64,000 nt of DNA from Aphelenchoides besseyi (lineage: Eukaryota; Nematoda; Chromadorea; Rhabditida; Aphelenchoididae), in NCBI GenBank assembly GCA_024699855.1, contig JAMPIQ010000001.1, positions 15,314,001-15,378,000 on the forward strand, in the 5' to 3' direction. The notes beneath the pieces were generated by a model. That model was not told the DNA's origin. It saw only the letters and a list, made by a program, of their open reading frames with translations, and ran no database searches. The position numbers and the translations under genes are program-made. Within the stretch, counting starts at the first letter, position 1, and each line of letters opens with the position of its first letter. Positions 33,905-44,956 of this stretch are shown here, piece after piece.

Positions 33905-36156
33905 TTTGTGGTGTTAAATTAATAAATGATAGAAGACAATAATCGACTTGTTGTTTTTGCAGCGAATGAAATTTGAAGGTCGTTGCTTTTAAGGTCACGT
34001 AAAAAATTGCGAAGATGCCGAAGTTGCTTAATCTCACCATTAGACTGTTTAGTTTTATCGCAACAAAGATCAACGAATCGCCATTTTCGAATTCTTACAA
34101 TAGAAGTTGGGTCTCAGTAGATTGTTTTCAGTTAACTGCACATTTTCGATGCTTCAAGATGTCAAACTTGTTTTTCCCGGCGTTGAAGCAAACAAGAACT
34201 TTTTCTGTTTGTACTTTCCACTCATCCAGAACCCCAAGAATCAAACTCGATCTTTGCAGTGATATGATTTCTGTCATCTCATGTTTTCGTATGTTTCTTT
34301 GGTTTATCCAACGAAACGTCATTCTTTTCGTACAATTTGGATTCACTTCCTTTTTCGTTGAACTCAATCCGATCGTTCGGACTTGCCAATCGCCGCAAAG
34401 CTTCTTATCGCTGTTCGTATTTTTATGTTACAATCGTTCCCACGAGTTGTTTACACCCGCAAAACATCAAACATGTTGCGTAACGCTAATTCCTCGAAGA
34501 ATGACTGTGGGGTTTAGCTTTTTTTATCATTTGCTGATTCAGCGCCATACCTGAGGTTTATATTCGGTGAGATTCGAGCTATTTTCCTTTTTGTCCGCCA
34601 GTCAATCGCCGGGTTATGAAAACACAACTGTTGATGCGCTTGCGGTCCTCGACTGTTCTCCACCCCACTTCAGTGCCCAATGGAGCTTGAAGTCGAGGAT
34701 TGTAAACTTGTCGTCGTTCTGATTGATTAAACTCCAAACCCTCTTCGTTACGTCATTTCGCTCATCAGCCAAAAATACGCGCGCAGATCAATCGACCTTC
34801 CAAGAAAATACAATAGGGTTATGAGAAGAAGAGTCGTTTGCTTAGTCGGTCGATGATTTCAGAGCGATCGGGTATCCCGTGGTGGGGGTGCGCGTGTTTT
34901 CTATTGTGTTGTTTGTGGATTATTGAAGGCTGTCGTGAGTAATGTCTTCCGGACGCAAAATTTTGTTGCGAACGATTCACGTGCAAAAAAAGAATCCGGC
35001 GGAAATGCGATCACACAATCGAAGAAGAGAGATGGTGAGAGTTACGTGAAAGAAGTCACGACCTCACCGGAAAGGGTTTTTGATCAACCGCCGCCGCAAA
35101 CATCGCCATAGGAAGTAAAAGTCGTTTGTTTTGTTTCAAACGACTTTCGATCGTAGTTCAACGCTTTTGTTCCATTCGTTGTTCTCTTGTTGGAAGCAGT
35201 TGGAAGTCGAAGTTCATCATCTCGATCTTTGTCTTCTCGTTCACTTCGCGGGTGTCCGTTTAGTACAACCGTTTTTGTTTTTCGAGTAAACTCAAATTCC
35301 GAAGATCATAAAACGTTTATGATTTCGGCAATAAAAGTACCTTCTTCTCTCGACTCATTTCATTTGCCGAAAACCCTTCTGTTACTCTCGTCTTCACTAT
35401 TCCGTGTGATTGGCTTTCAGTTTGTACGGGAAGTGAACTCACAGATCATGTCGAGTTCTTGTTGTCAAGTGGGAACGTTCGTTTTTGTAATTTTTCGAAA
35501 TTCATAATGTCGAGCGAGAACTCGTTTCGGTTTGGGAATCTCTTTCTTTGCAAACTTTTAATTGTCGACACAATTTCAACAGACCAAAAAAATTCCTGCA
35601 TTTTTTCCATTTACACTTCGAATCGCTTATCAAAACTGAACTCCGCCCCGATTGAACGTCTTTGAAACCCTCACGGAAAACTGGCCGCCCCATTTCGCCT
35701 TTAACAGCCGGTAATCAGGACGACCTTCTACGGAGTTCAACAGAACTTTTGACGACAGTCGGACGGCTCAACACTCCCGAGCTGAATGCCCGCAGGCTTC
35801 TCGTGCTCCACTTCGACAAGACGGTTTACCGCGCGCTCATCACTAATTGACCTCTTTGCTCGGGACTCAATTACCGTCACGAAAGGAATTGGAGCACGCG
35901 AAAAAACGTGAAACGATTTGCTCAGCTTCTTTTTTGAAACTTTTCTTTTCGAGTGCAATCAATTGAAATTTTGTACGAAAATTGATACAACCCACTTGTG
36001 GTATTCTTTCTCGAAAATTGTGTTTTTGCTTCAGTTTACAAGAATTTGATCGAGTGGACCAGAAAAAAGGGTCAATGTCGTTTTGCTCGAACTTCACGCT
36101 CGTCGTCGTGATCACATTCATTAGTTGATTTCAGTTGAGAACTGCAGCCAGCTGCG
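33905..36156. other. Long intergenic region upstream of the peroxidase
   Basis: About 2.25 kb. The first bases hold AATAAATG for the mucin gene. A 179-codon plus-strand frame (34015-34554) is Phe/Ser-rich without family features and is probably chance. A short frame from ATG at about 34942 (MSSGRKILLRTIHVQKKNPA) could be a 5' exon but has no supported partner. Confidence 0.35.
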
Positions 36157-39100
36157 ATGTTACTGAGGTCCGGCGTCGTTGGCCTGTTCGGCATCACGAT
36201 CGTTCAATTTCTTTCTGTTCAACAAGCAGGTAGATGAGTGCACAAGGATCCTTGTAATCGTGGTTCTTTCAGTGTCCCAGACGCCAAATTTTCTCAGACC
36301 ACCGAAAACAGAGAACTTCAAATGTTTGTCCAATGGCTGCTGTGATCAACACGAGTGGTGTCGATTCTGGGCGAGTATTGGCGGTCAGTTTGATTATCGA
36401 GTAGAAGTGTGCAGTTTGACTCAAATTGAGATTTTGAACTCAAAACCTTGAGAAGCTTTCCGTAAACAAAAATCGATGTTTTTGTGCATTGCAAGTCGAA
36501 CTGCTCTCAGAAGAAAGGACCTAATTCAATAGTGCCCAATTGCAGAGTGCAGAGTAAACCGCGACTGGATGGACAGCAACTGTCAATTGGCGTGTAGGTC
36601 GTCCAATTTTAGACTTATAATCAATCTTCTTTTCAGGTAACACCTGTCCAGTGCCATTGCGTAAGTTTTCGAATTGGGAAATTGGTCACAAGTGGTTTAG
36701 TTTAAATTAGTCGCCAATTAACTCTTTTCGCTTTACACTTCTTCCCCGACATTAAACCGAAACGACATTCCGGAAAAGGAATTGTCGAGATTTTGAAAGA
36801 CAATCACGCGCTTCTCAGTGGCTTATTGGGTTGTTTATGTTTCCGTCTGTTAGAGTTTAAATTCGCGAGGAAACAAGAGGCAAACCGGAGGGTGACGAGT
36901 TTTCGTCATCGTAAACTTTCGACGACAACAAAATTTTACCGCCTCCGCATGTTCGATTGTTTTCGATGCATCGACTCCCACAGATGTCGCGTGATGTAGA
37001 TCGGAAAACGAAAGCAAATCCAACAGTCGCATCGTCCGACTTTCACTTGAAAACCCAGTTCGTCGACAGGAATGACCGTGACCTTACAGTGATCTCGAGT
37101 TTGCTGTGAAACGTTTTCGATCGGTATTGAACGTCCAATTAATTTGGAATTACAAAAATAACAAACGGGCGTTTTCCTCGTCGTTCCAAAAACCCTTTCG
37201 ATTTCTGCCGCCAATTCGCTTCCCAGTTGTCGTTAATCAAACAGGTTTATTGTCATAAAACTCTTCAGTTCTGACGTGCGAACTTGTTAAACGAGGTGAA
37301 GGAGTCGAGGAGTTTAAATTTATGATTGACCTATCGGTTGACGTTTTAAACTCCGGAGAAAGGGAATCCGGAATGGGTTCGCATTTTGAATGAAGCGCGT
37401 AAATGGGAAACGCACATTGACAGTGTAAAATCGTTTGTTCGCAACCGTCGGGTTGTGTGATTCGAATCAAACGACTTGAACAGCAAAATTGAAATGTAAA
37501 TTTTCAGCCACACAAAATCAACCGCCACAAGATGACTCTCGATCGACATCCGCTGCTCCTCAGACTTCGGCTGCTTCGTCGTTTCCTGGCGGCTCCATTG
37601 CTGCGGTTGGAAGTTGTGGTGCTGTGGCGCAGAATCAAAGTCATGCAATCGAACTGCTCAGCAGCTCGGGACTCCTCAATCCAATCGAAGATTCGGGATC
37701 CAGAGTCATGCTTTCATTGGACGACATTACTCGTTCTGTTTCTACTGGCTGTGTTCCACAAGTGAGTTGATATCATCGAAAAACTTTCGAATACCATTCT
37801 TCAGTTGTCAAATGCTGATTGTTCTGTTGGGTTATGTTATCATTTGGCGTATCGAACAATGGATGGTGCTTGCAATAATCTGCGTAATCCGATGGCTGGT
37901 GCCTCATTCCGGCCATACCAAAGGTTTGTCTCTTACTCCAAGGGTATTTCTTTCCTCTCGAACAAAAAGAAATGGTCGAGTGAACGTTTTAGCACAAAAT
38001 TTTGGTAAGGTTAATAAGTAATAAGCCTGCAGTACCTTTTGTATCTAATAATTCACGGTAATAAGCTTTTGGTAATAAAACTGAATCAGTAATAAGCGTA
38101 TGGTATTAATAAGCGAGTCGAATGCTTTTTGATTGAAATTGAAAACTAACTTCTTTTTCTGTCTTCTCGTGTGAATTTGATTGTGCTTAACGCTTGCTTC
38201 TTATTTTCAAGATTGATGCCACCGGAATACGACGATGGAATCGGCGAACCAGTTTGTAAGTCTCGGTCCAATGTATCGCTTAATTTGACGATCTTTTAGC
38301 ATCAATCCGTTCCACCCGACCATCGGTTCGTGAAGTCTCCAGAATCCTTCTATCGTCCGCTCAAATCGTTCAACACGAAAGCTTCAACAGTATGCTAATG
38401 CAATGGGGGTAGGCAGATTGCTCGATTTGAAAGTAATACATGATTTTAGCCAATTCATCTCCCACGACGTCGCGAGAACAACTTTGGTAGGTCACTTACC
38501 GCACATTTGACATTTACATCCATTTTGTTGACTAAAACAATTTGAGGCTATAACGAACATTTAATCTTCTGGTATTTAGCAACCCTCTGCAAATTGTCCA
38601 ACTTGCGAACCGGTGAAAGGGAAATGTATTCCCGTTAAGATCATTGATTCTGATCCAAACGCATCGTAAAATACTCGTCCATGTTCCCCTCTATCTCTGG
38701 CTTTTTAGATTCAAATCAAAACAATGTTTGAAGATTTCGCGATCTGCTCCCGTCTGTGGCTCGGGCACAAGTTCACCGCGACAACAACTGAACGAGAACA
38801 CCGCTTATGTTGATGGCTCTCAGATCTACGGATCATCGAGCAAAGACCTACACAAATTCCGTGATGGTCGAACCGGAATGCTTAAAATTTCGTTCTTCAA
38901 CAACATGCGGGTGTTGCCATTCGACGAAACCACTTGTCGAAGCGAAACAGACTGTAAAGCGTCGTTTGTTGCCGGAGATATTCGAGCAAATCTGTTCATC
39001 GGATTATCATCTCTACACATTCTCTTTGCTCGTGAACATAATCGGTAAGAATGCCAACTCCAAATAATTGAAACGGTTTTGTTAAGTATCGCTCAGCAAC

Positions 39101-40189
39101 TTCAACAAATGAATCCGAACTGGTCAGGAGTTAGTTTATCGCTATGTTGTCGCGTCTAACTTTAATTTCATAGGATCGATTGTTCCAAGAAGCTCGAAAA
39201 ATTGTCGGTGCTGAGATTCAAGCTATTTTGTACAATCAGTACTTACCAAAGATTCTCGGTTCTGCTGTTGATCGTTTGATCGGAACATACAAAGGCTACG
39301 ATCCGACTGTTGACGCGACAATCTCCAACGTTTTCACAACTTCTGCTTATCGTTTTGGTCACGGAATGATTATGGAAAATTATCCACGTATTGGCGAGAG
39401 CGGTCAACCAATTCCTCACGGTCCTTATACGTTTAGTGAAGGCGTCTTCAAGTCAAACAAAGTGCTTTTCGAAGGTGGCGTCGATCCGATTATGCGTGGT
39501 TTGTGGTCAACGGCTGTCAAAAGACCACACCGAATGACACCGGCAATCACAGAATCAATGTTTGGAACGTAAGTTTTATCGTACTCAACAGGCAACTTAA
39601 TCACAAATTGTAGGACGGATCTCGGATCAGTTAACATTATGCGTGGACGCGAACATGGAATCCCGTCATATAACAAATGGCGTAAATTTTGCGGTATGCC
39701 ACATGCCCAATCGTTTGACGAATTGAAGGAACAAATTCTCGATTCGAGCATCCGAAATGCTTTGGCCAACAATTTTGCATCACCTGGTAAGCTCAATAAA
39801 TTTTGGCATTTTCATTAAATTGAAACTTCAGACGATGTTGATTTGTACGTTGGTGCGATGGTCGAGGATCCGGTGATTGGCGGCTTGGTTGGATCGACTT
39901 TGGCGTGTATCATTGGCGAGCAATTCAAACGAACTCGTGATGGAGATCGGTAAAAATGACATGGCAAACTTGAGTAATCGAATCGAACTTTAGATTCTAT
40001 TACGAAAATCCGGGCATCTTTACACCTGCACAAGTTGTCGAACTCAAAAAGGCATCGCTATCTCGTATTTTATGTGATAATGGAGACGCAATTCGAGAAG
40101 TTCCACCTGATGCATTCGTGATGCCGAAACGTGGTCTCGTACCGTGCAGTCAAGTAGCCGCCATTGACCTATCCAAATGGAAAGAATAA
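36157..40189 (+). CDS. mlt-7: ShKT plus animal haem peroxidase (MLT-7/SKPO-like)
   Basis: Secreted haem peroxidase likely to cross-link cuticle collagens or act in surface defence. [20 protein letters not shown] is a signal peptide. An N-terminal ShKT domain spans two exons ([39 protein letters not shown]). After a large intron (about 36661-37507) the peroxidase begins: [23 protein letters not shown], distal His in [31 protein letters not shown], proximal His in [18 protein letters not shown], then [20 protein letters not shown] and the C-terminal [19 protein letters not shown]. About 14 exons, normal length. The combination of one ShKT domain with a full peroxidase is the MLT-7/SKPO architecture of nematodes; MLT-7 is required for moulting. 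No damage seen. Confidence 0.9.
37995..38115. repeat. Intronic short tandem-like GGTAATAAGC repeats
   Basis: An intron of the peroxidase contains at least five copies of a GTAATAAGC-like unit spaced 8-30 bp apart between about 38008 and 38115. Origin unknown; low-complexity expansion is the simplest view. Confidence 0.5.
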
Positions 40190-40976
40190 TCAAACTTATT
40201 TGCCATTCCCTTTGTTCTTTCTTGTTCTCTTCACAAATCCAATCTGCCATTTGAACTCATGAAAACAAACCAACAGAACGCATTTTCTTCAACGTCATAA
40301 CTTATACTCCTAAGTTTGTTTGAAACATTTCAAGTGAAAGAGTGAACGTTTACATTTACATTCGAGTGTTAAACGTTTTATCTTTTCACTCTTTTCATTT
40401 TTCCACATGTCAAAGACTACGGGTTTTCATTTTAATAAACAAACTGATTTCTTAAGATGAACTAGGGGTGATCAACTACTGATAACGAATCGTTTATTGA
40501 AATGAGTACAAAGCCCTGGTTCTAAGCAGCAGCTCGAACCCTTTTATCCTAATCGCCGGTGGACGGGTTCGAGCTTCTGCTTAGCCGCGACAAAGAGTAG
40601 AAGTGGATAGGTCGCGGTCACAAGAACAATCAAGAAACGAATGGTAATTCTTGATTGTCAAACTACCAAGCTTTCTGTGCCGTCAAAAGCTTTACGAGTT
40701 TCAAGCTCATTGATGCATGTCGCGACCAACGCGATGTTCTCGAAAAATCTCCAATTTTGGACCACACATGGAGAAAAATAAAATATTAATGTGATGGGTT
40801 TTGAATGTTTGCAGAATACCCGATTTGGCATCCATGAAACTCTTCACATCAACAACCTATGTGTGGTTCATCGTTTCGTTCGGATATCCCTTTTCCAACC
40901 GTTCTCCGCCCAATCCACATCTATACACATCCAGTTTTGACTGTATATAATCTCATGCAAAATCAGTGATAAACAG
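40190..40976. other. Intergenic region with a compact hairpin
   Basis: About 790 bp after the peroxidase. AATAAAC at about 40434 is a polyadenylation-like signal. The only structured element seen is the hairpin at 40522-40584, listed separately. Confidence 0.4.
40522..40584. ncRNA. Pre-miRNA-sized hairpin
   Basis: CTAAGCAGCAGCTCGAACC at 40522 pairs with the inverse near 40565-40584 over about 20 bp with one mismatch. The loop is 23 nt. Size and near-perfect stem suit a small-RNA precursor or a miniature inverted repeat. There is no family match that I recognise. Confidence 0.3.
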
Positions 40977-41315
40977 GTTCAAGTTCTGACAAAACTGTCC
41001 CAACAACGATGATATCGAAACTTACAAGTACGCACTCTCTCGACCCTACGGATTGACCGGTCCAATCAATTACTATCGTGCGGCTGCACCTTACATGCAC
41101 GATTCTTATCACCAAAGCGAACTCATCGGTTTGATTCAATCGAAAACGTTGATCATTTGGGGTGAACTGGACACCACATAGACTTTGCCGGTGCTCATGC
41201 ATCTCTACGCTTTTGCGCTGATGCCCAATTAAAACTGACTCCCACAGCATCGCATTTCGTTCAAGAAGACGAACCCGAGAAAGTGAACGCCTACATCGAA
41301 GAATTCATTGCTTAA
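40977..41315 (+). pseudogene. C-terminal fragment of an epoxide hydrolase (alpha/beta hydrolase)
   Basis: The frame reads NDDIETYKYALSRPYGLTGP, INYYRAAAPYM, then LIIWGELDTT. This matches the C-terminal half of soluble epoxide-hydrolase-like enzymes, including the 'LIIWGExD' strand that carries the acid residue. An in-frame TAG follows at about 41178, then a shift of frame before ASHFVQEDEPEKVNAYIEEF, which holds the catalytic His region and ends at 41315. No upstream nucleophile exon is present. A decayed single-exon remnant. Confidence 0.7.
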
Positions 41316-41584
41316 GTGGACCGTCGATCCTCGATAATACCGCAGCAAAAGCAGCATTGTAATTCTTTGTCGTTCACTCATCTAACTTATCGTATATTAA
41401 CGTAGTTTGCTGTGTATTTCTTTTCGAATCTTGGTCTTGTTTTCATTGTCTGCCAAATCGTTTGTTTTTACTGCTGTAAACATGAAACGAATTTCTCGTT
41501 GATAATAAAAGATACCATGAACAACTTCTATTTGAATTCAACATTCCAGTGGTTTCGGTTCTGTTGTTTTCAACGAATTTCTGA

Positions 41585-41628
41585 AGATTGTCTGCTTGTG
41601 ATCTCTAGTCGCTTTTGGAATAAAACAT
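41585..41628. repeat. Direct repeat flanking the ubiquitin-tail region, copy 1
   Basis: A 44-bp block starting AGATTGTCTGCTTGTGATCT, repeated at 44511-44554 with two or three differences. Confidence 0.7.
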
Positions 41629-42039
41629 GCTATCGGTAATACAACTTACGTGGAATGTTGTTATGGTCGGTGGGAATGCCGTGCACATAACTTGTGTAAT
41701 CAGTTGATGGAAGAGCTGAAATTTGCCGTCCTTTTCGATGACAGTAATCTCTTCGTACCGCTTAGTTCGTGAGTAAGTGGAAGAGACTGAAGGCACATTG
41801 ATCGTTGCTCTCGTCTAAATTGCCACCTTATTTCTTGGTAGTTCATCTTACTAACCGAAGCCGATTTTGTAGTTGCGAGAACAAAGTTTCTCCAAAAGCT
41901 CGGTCTAAAACAACATACCTGAAATCCGTCAACAAGAACCGGAGGAAATCGCTTACTTTCGCAATACATGGCCATCATATTTTGAATTTCTCGGATTCTG
42001 CAGGAATCTTTTTGTTCTCAAAAACATCATTCCACCTGA

Positions 42040-42384
42040 AACCACGTCCAAAAGTTATGTTCAGTGCGATCAAACTGACCACTTCATGTTCTTCTAACTC
42101 CGGCCGTAGCCGTAATCCACACGCGTGACATTCGCTTTCTTCGTTCTATTTGAAGTGATTGAACAGCGGAATCACAAAGTCCTAAAAACGGTCTCTTGAA
42201 TTGAACGTTTCGAACTCACGACTTCATGTCCGGCATCAACTAAAATGTCCGCTAAACGTCCTTTAAAACCAATGTGAGAGTGTCCCAAATCCGTAGATAT
42301 GAACAGAAAACGTTCAGTAGAAACAGCCGGCAACAAGACAAGCGGAACAATCGCAGGACAAAACAACATCATACGCGATGCCAT
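42040..42384 (-). pseudogene. N-terminal fragment of a UDP-glycosyltransferase
   Basis: From ATG 42384: MASRMMLFCPAIVPLVLLPA is a signal peptide, then STERFLFISTDLGHSHIGFK and GRLADILVDAGHEV. This is the typical N-terminus of nematode UGTs (donor-sugar conjugation enzymes of the ER lumen). The next exon reads DFVIPLFNHFK and hits TAG; a one-base shift in the adjoining A-run recovers RTKKANVTRVDYGYG, which fits UGT. Possible further scraps lie at 41640-41990. The sugar-binding C-terminal domain is absent. Broken gene. Confidence 0.6.
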
Positions 42385-43006
42385 AACCTTCGACTTGATC
42401 GTCTTTTTATAGCGACCGTCTCGACTCTACTCGTTTTACATGTAGTTTGTAGTGTAGTCCCTGGAGCTAATTGATTCGAATGATCGTACAACTTCTGTTG
42501 TGACGCAAACAAAGAAGTTCGTGTGACTAGTTGCACTAAACGTGTGGATTGTGTTTTTTCGAAGTGGTTGATAAGCGAGTTCAGTTGCTATCACCTTTGT
42601 GACTTGAACATGCCAACTGCGATATCAAACGTCTCGAGTGATTACAAATCTCGAAATGGTCGATTGTTTCTTCACGATCTTCAGTGGTTGCTTTCAGATG
42701 AACTCTCAAATCGATCGTAACATGAAGTTGAACGAAATGCCAAGATTTCTGGAAACCGGCACTGTTGTCCGATGGTCAACACTTACGGCTCGAGCATGTG
42801 GTTTTGAGCTTTGGATTTCTTGCGTTTGAACTCGTTGGAATAGATTCTGAGCCAACGAGTGAGTTTTTTCAATTGTCGAGTTACAACGAGCTCTCGGAAA
42901 AGGTTTTCCTTGTTTCCAATCACGTGTTTATTGAGATTGAAAGTTCAACGAAAACCAAAATTGCCGTTTGAATCGCGAATTGCGAAAAAAGTTTCGAAAA
43001 ACTCAC

Positions 43007-43180
43007 CGCTTCTCCAGACGGTTTGAGCGGCATTTTCGTTGGATACAACCTGAAAGCCAATAAACTAACAAAACTAAATTGAGAGCACGGAAAAAATAAA
43101 AATTGCGAAAATGACGAATCTGAAGATCGCCGTTCACCTAACAGACGGCCTAAAAAACGATCGACTTTTCGTTCGGAAAT
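43007..43180 (-). repeat. Inverted copy of the L18a-ubiquitin promoter and first exon
   Basis: On the minus strand, ATG at 43033 begins MPLKPSGEA, ending at 43007 with the same GTGAGT donor as the original first exon (MPIKASGEA, 3885-3911). Upstream on the minus strand (to about 43180), sequence containing CAGATTCGTCATTTTCGC and GTCTGTTAGGT matches the original promoter at 3735-3825. Just beyond the donor, plus-strand bases 42945-42970 again match 3685-3712 in direct orientation. So pieces of the L18a locus lie here head to head. No later L18a exons follow on this strand. Confidence 0.75.
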
Positions 43181-43317
43181 CGTTTCGGCATTGTGCATCA
43201 GAAGGTGCGGAAAAAGGTTTGTTCATGTTCCGATTGTTCTGGGGTCTGTTTCAATAAACCCGTTTTTTCGGAATCGGGAACCGTCAAAATCTGAAAGTGT
43301 TCCAGCGAAAATTTCAG

Positions 43318-43622
43318 GTAAGCAACTCGCGGAAAAACGTATTCTAGCCGATTATAATATCGCCCAGGAGTCAACATTACGGACCTCGCAATATAACGAA
43401 CAAAGAAATTCGGTCCTCTTTCTAGGCGGAAGGATGATCGCAGATCGCGATGGGAATCTTCGGGCAGTCGAGGCTTGTGCTCCGAGCCGTTTCATGTACG
43501 GTTTAAACGCCACGATGAAGTGTATCGGTAAGAGTTTGATACAATTTTGTATCATCTTTACCGCGGACCTTTTGGCAAGAGTCGTTGAGAACAGATACCT
43601 AGACAAAACGCAACCAAAGTAA
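43318..43622 (+). CDS. Ubiquitin-tail paralogue B (second half of ubiquitin plus tail)
   Basis: After a TTTCAG acceptor at the same position as the last exon of the L18a-ubiquitin gene: GKQLAEKRILADYNIAQEST, matching ubiquitin residues 47-66. Then an extra stretch (RTSQYNEQRNSVLF) and LGGRMIADRDGN in place of LRLRGG. The tail follows: FMYGLNATMKCIGKS, hydrophobic LIQFCIIFTADLLARV, end DKTQPK. The frame is also open upstream to 43191. Upstream bases 43205-43245 resemble the L18a exon 2/intron 2 boundary (GGTTTGTTCATG). The exon for the first half of ubiquitin is not present. Could be expressed, or a remnant. Confidence 0.55.
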
Positions 43623-43702
43623 TTGCTTGTTTTAAGATGTCGTAATCGAGTGTTTGGCTAATTTTCATTTTTTTGTTGTTGTTAAGCAACAGAATCTTTC
43701 AG

Positions 43703-43986
43703 GTGAACAACTTGAGGAAAACCATACGTTGACTGAGTACAATGTCCAAAATCATTCCACAATCCATTTGCTTGGTCGACTACGCGGAGGAATTCTTAAG
43801 GAGGAGGACGAACAAAGTCGCGTGAATGAACCGATTGAATACAGTAGACGAGGTGCTAGATTCGTCATGAATTGGTTCAGAGAAAATTTTACCAGTAAGC
43901 TGGTGATTGTTCTTGGAAACTCGACGGTTCAGATTTTAGTTTCGATTGCTAATTCCTTTAAAACACCTGAGAATCCCCTTACATAA
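43703..43986 (+). CDS. Ubiquitin-tail paralogue C
   Basis: After a CTTTCAG acceptor: GEQLEENHTLTEYNVQNHST, then IHLLGRLRGGILKEEDEQ. This is the second half of ubiquitin with an intact LRGG, Glu at position 48 and Asn at 63. The tail is YSRRGARFVMNWFRENFTS, hydrophobic KLVIVLGNSTVQILVSIANS, stop at 43986. No first-half exon lies between copies B and C, only about 80 bp of AT-rich sequence. Of the four array members this one keeps the best cleavage-competent C-terminus. Confidence 0.6.
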
Positions 43987-44159
43987 TTGGCAATGATGAT
44001 GGTGAAGGGGAGAAAGTGGAGTTGACGATCGGAAGCAAGGTGTTAAACTTATAGATTGGAGTATGGAGAGTACGTATTTAACATTTGTTTTGCAAGATAC
44101 GAACTTTTACTCAGTAAATTTGACTTGAAATTAACACCGAAATCTGTTTTTCTGATCAA

Positions 44160-44400
44160 ACCATATCGAAAGTTGAGCCGATTGCGTGGCGGCATGATCG
44201 CGGTTGATGAAGAGAACGGCGCAGTTGTAGTAAACCGTCCGCCGTTTATGAGGCGTGCATATCAAAAAGTTAAAGATTGGACAATTCAGCACTTCTCAAA
44301 CCTTCTAGTCATTGTATTTGCAAATCTTATTGTTAATCTTATCACTTTCTTTTGTAACTACTTCTATACAAACCACACGCAACCACCAAACTCCCCATGA
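44160..44400 (+). CDS. Ubiquitin-tail paralogue D
   Basis: The ubiquitin part is reduced to KPYRKLSRLRGGMIAVDEEN; sequence before it is open to 44056 but unlike ubiquitin. The tail is the best preserved: PPFMRRAYQKVKDWTIQHF, then SNLLVIVFANLIVNLITFF and CNYFYTNHTQPPNSP. The hydrophobic run exceeds 20 residues, long enough for a C-terminal membrane anchor. LRGG is intact. Confidence 0.55.
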
Positions 44401-44510
44401 TTACTGATTGCAGGTTTACTGAAATACGGATATTGTTGTGAGTCGAATTAATTACTTGTGTACCTACGTTGCAACAAACCGATGAAACCAGCACAATAGT
44501 AAAGGGTATG

Positions 44511-44554
44511 AGATTGTCTGCTTGTGATCTCTAGTCGATTTTGGAACAAAACAT
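44511..44554. repeat. Direct repeat flanking the ubiquitin-tail region, copy 2
   Basis: Second copy of the 44-bp block at 41585-41628. It lies between paralogues D and E. Confidence 0.7.
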
Positions 44555-44732
44555 GTACGCTATGGAGTTTGTAGGTACCAATCTGTCGGATTCAAAGGTT
44601 TATTCGTTAATTAACTAATCGATTTCAATAACAAACTTTGGTATTGAAGAAATAAATTAAAATGCGGATGACCAGAAAGAAATCGTATTTACAAAAATCA
44701 TATTCGATAAAAACTAATCTTCCCGTTGAACA

Positions 44733-44830
44733 ACTTTCGAACGGAAAGTCGATCGTTGGTGTAGGTCGTATGTTAGATCAACGGAGCTCTTCGAAGTCGA
44801 CTTTTCCTTCTCGTGATCTTTATGTCCGCG
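44733..44830 (+). promoter_or_regulatory. Partial direct copy of the L18a-ubiquitin promoter
   Basis: CTTTCGAACGGAAAGTCGAT, followed by GTAGGTCGTATGTTAGATCA, aligns with 3728-3775 and continues more weakly to TCGACTTTTCCTTCTCG. It sits about 120 bp upstream of paralogue E, so that copy may have its own inherited promoter. Confidence 0.6.
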
Positions 44831-44956
44831 CTTTTTACGTGCTTTTCGAGTTATTTTATTGATTGTCTTTGTTTCCAGATGTGCCCACTCTACAACATGC
44901 AAAACTTCGCACCGAACCACGTTGTCTGCTGTTCTTTTTTAAACCGAAGTTATCAG

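Noticed and set aside
34015..34554. A 179-codon plus-strand open frame
   Set aside because: Rich in Phe, Ser and Cys with no signal peptide logic, domain or splice partner; its antisense frame is equally open.
38000..38115. CRISPR array
   Set aside because: Units are only about 9 bp, irregularly spaced and intronic in a nematode gene.
40522..40584. Rho-independent terminator
   Set aside because: The host is a eukaryote and there is no U-tract after the stem.
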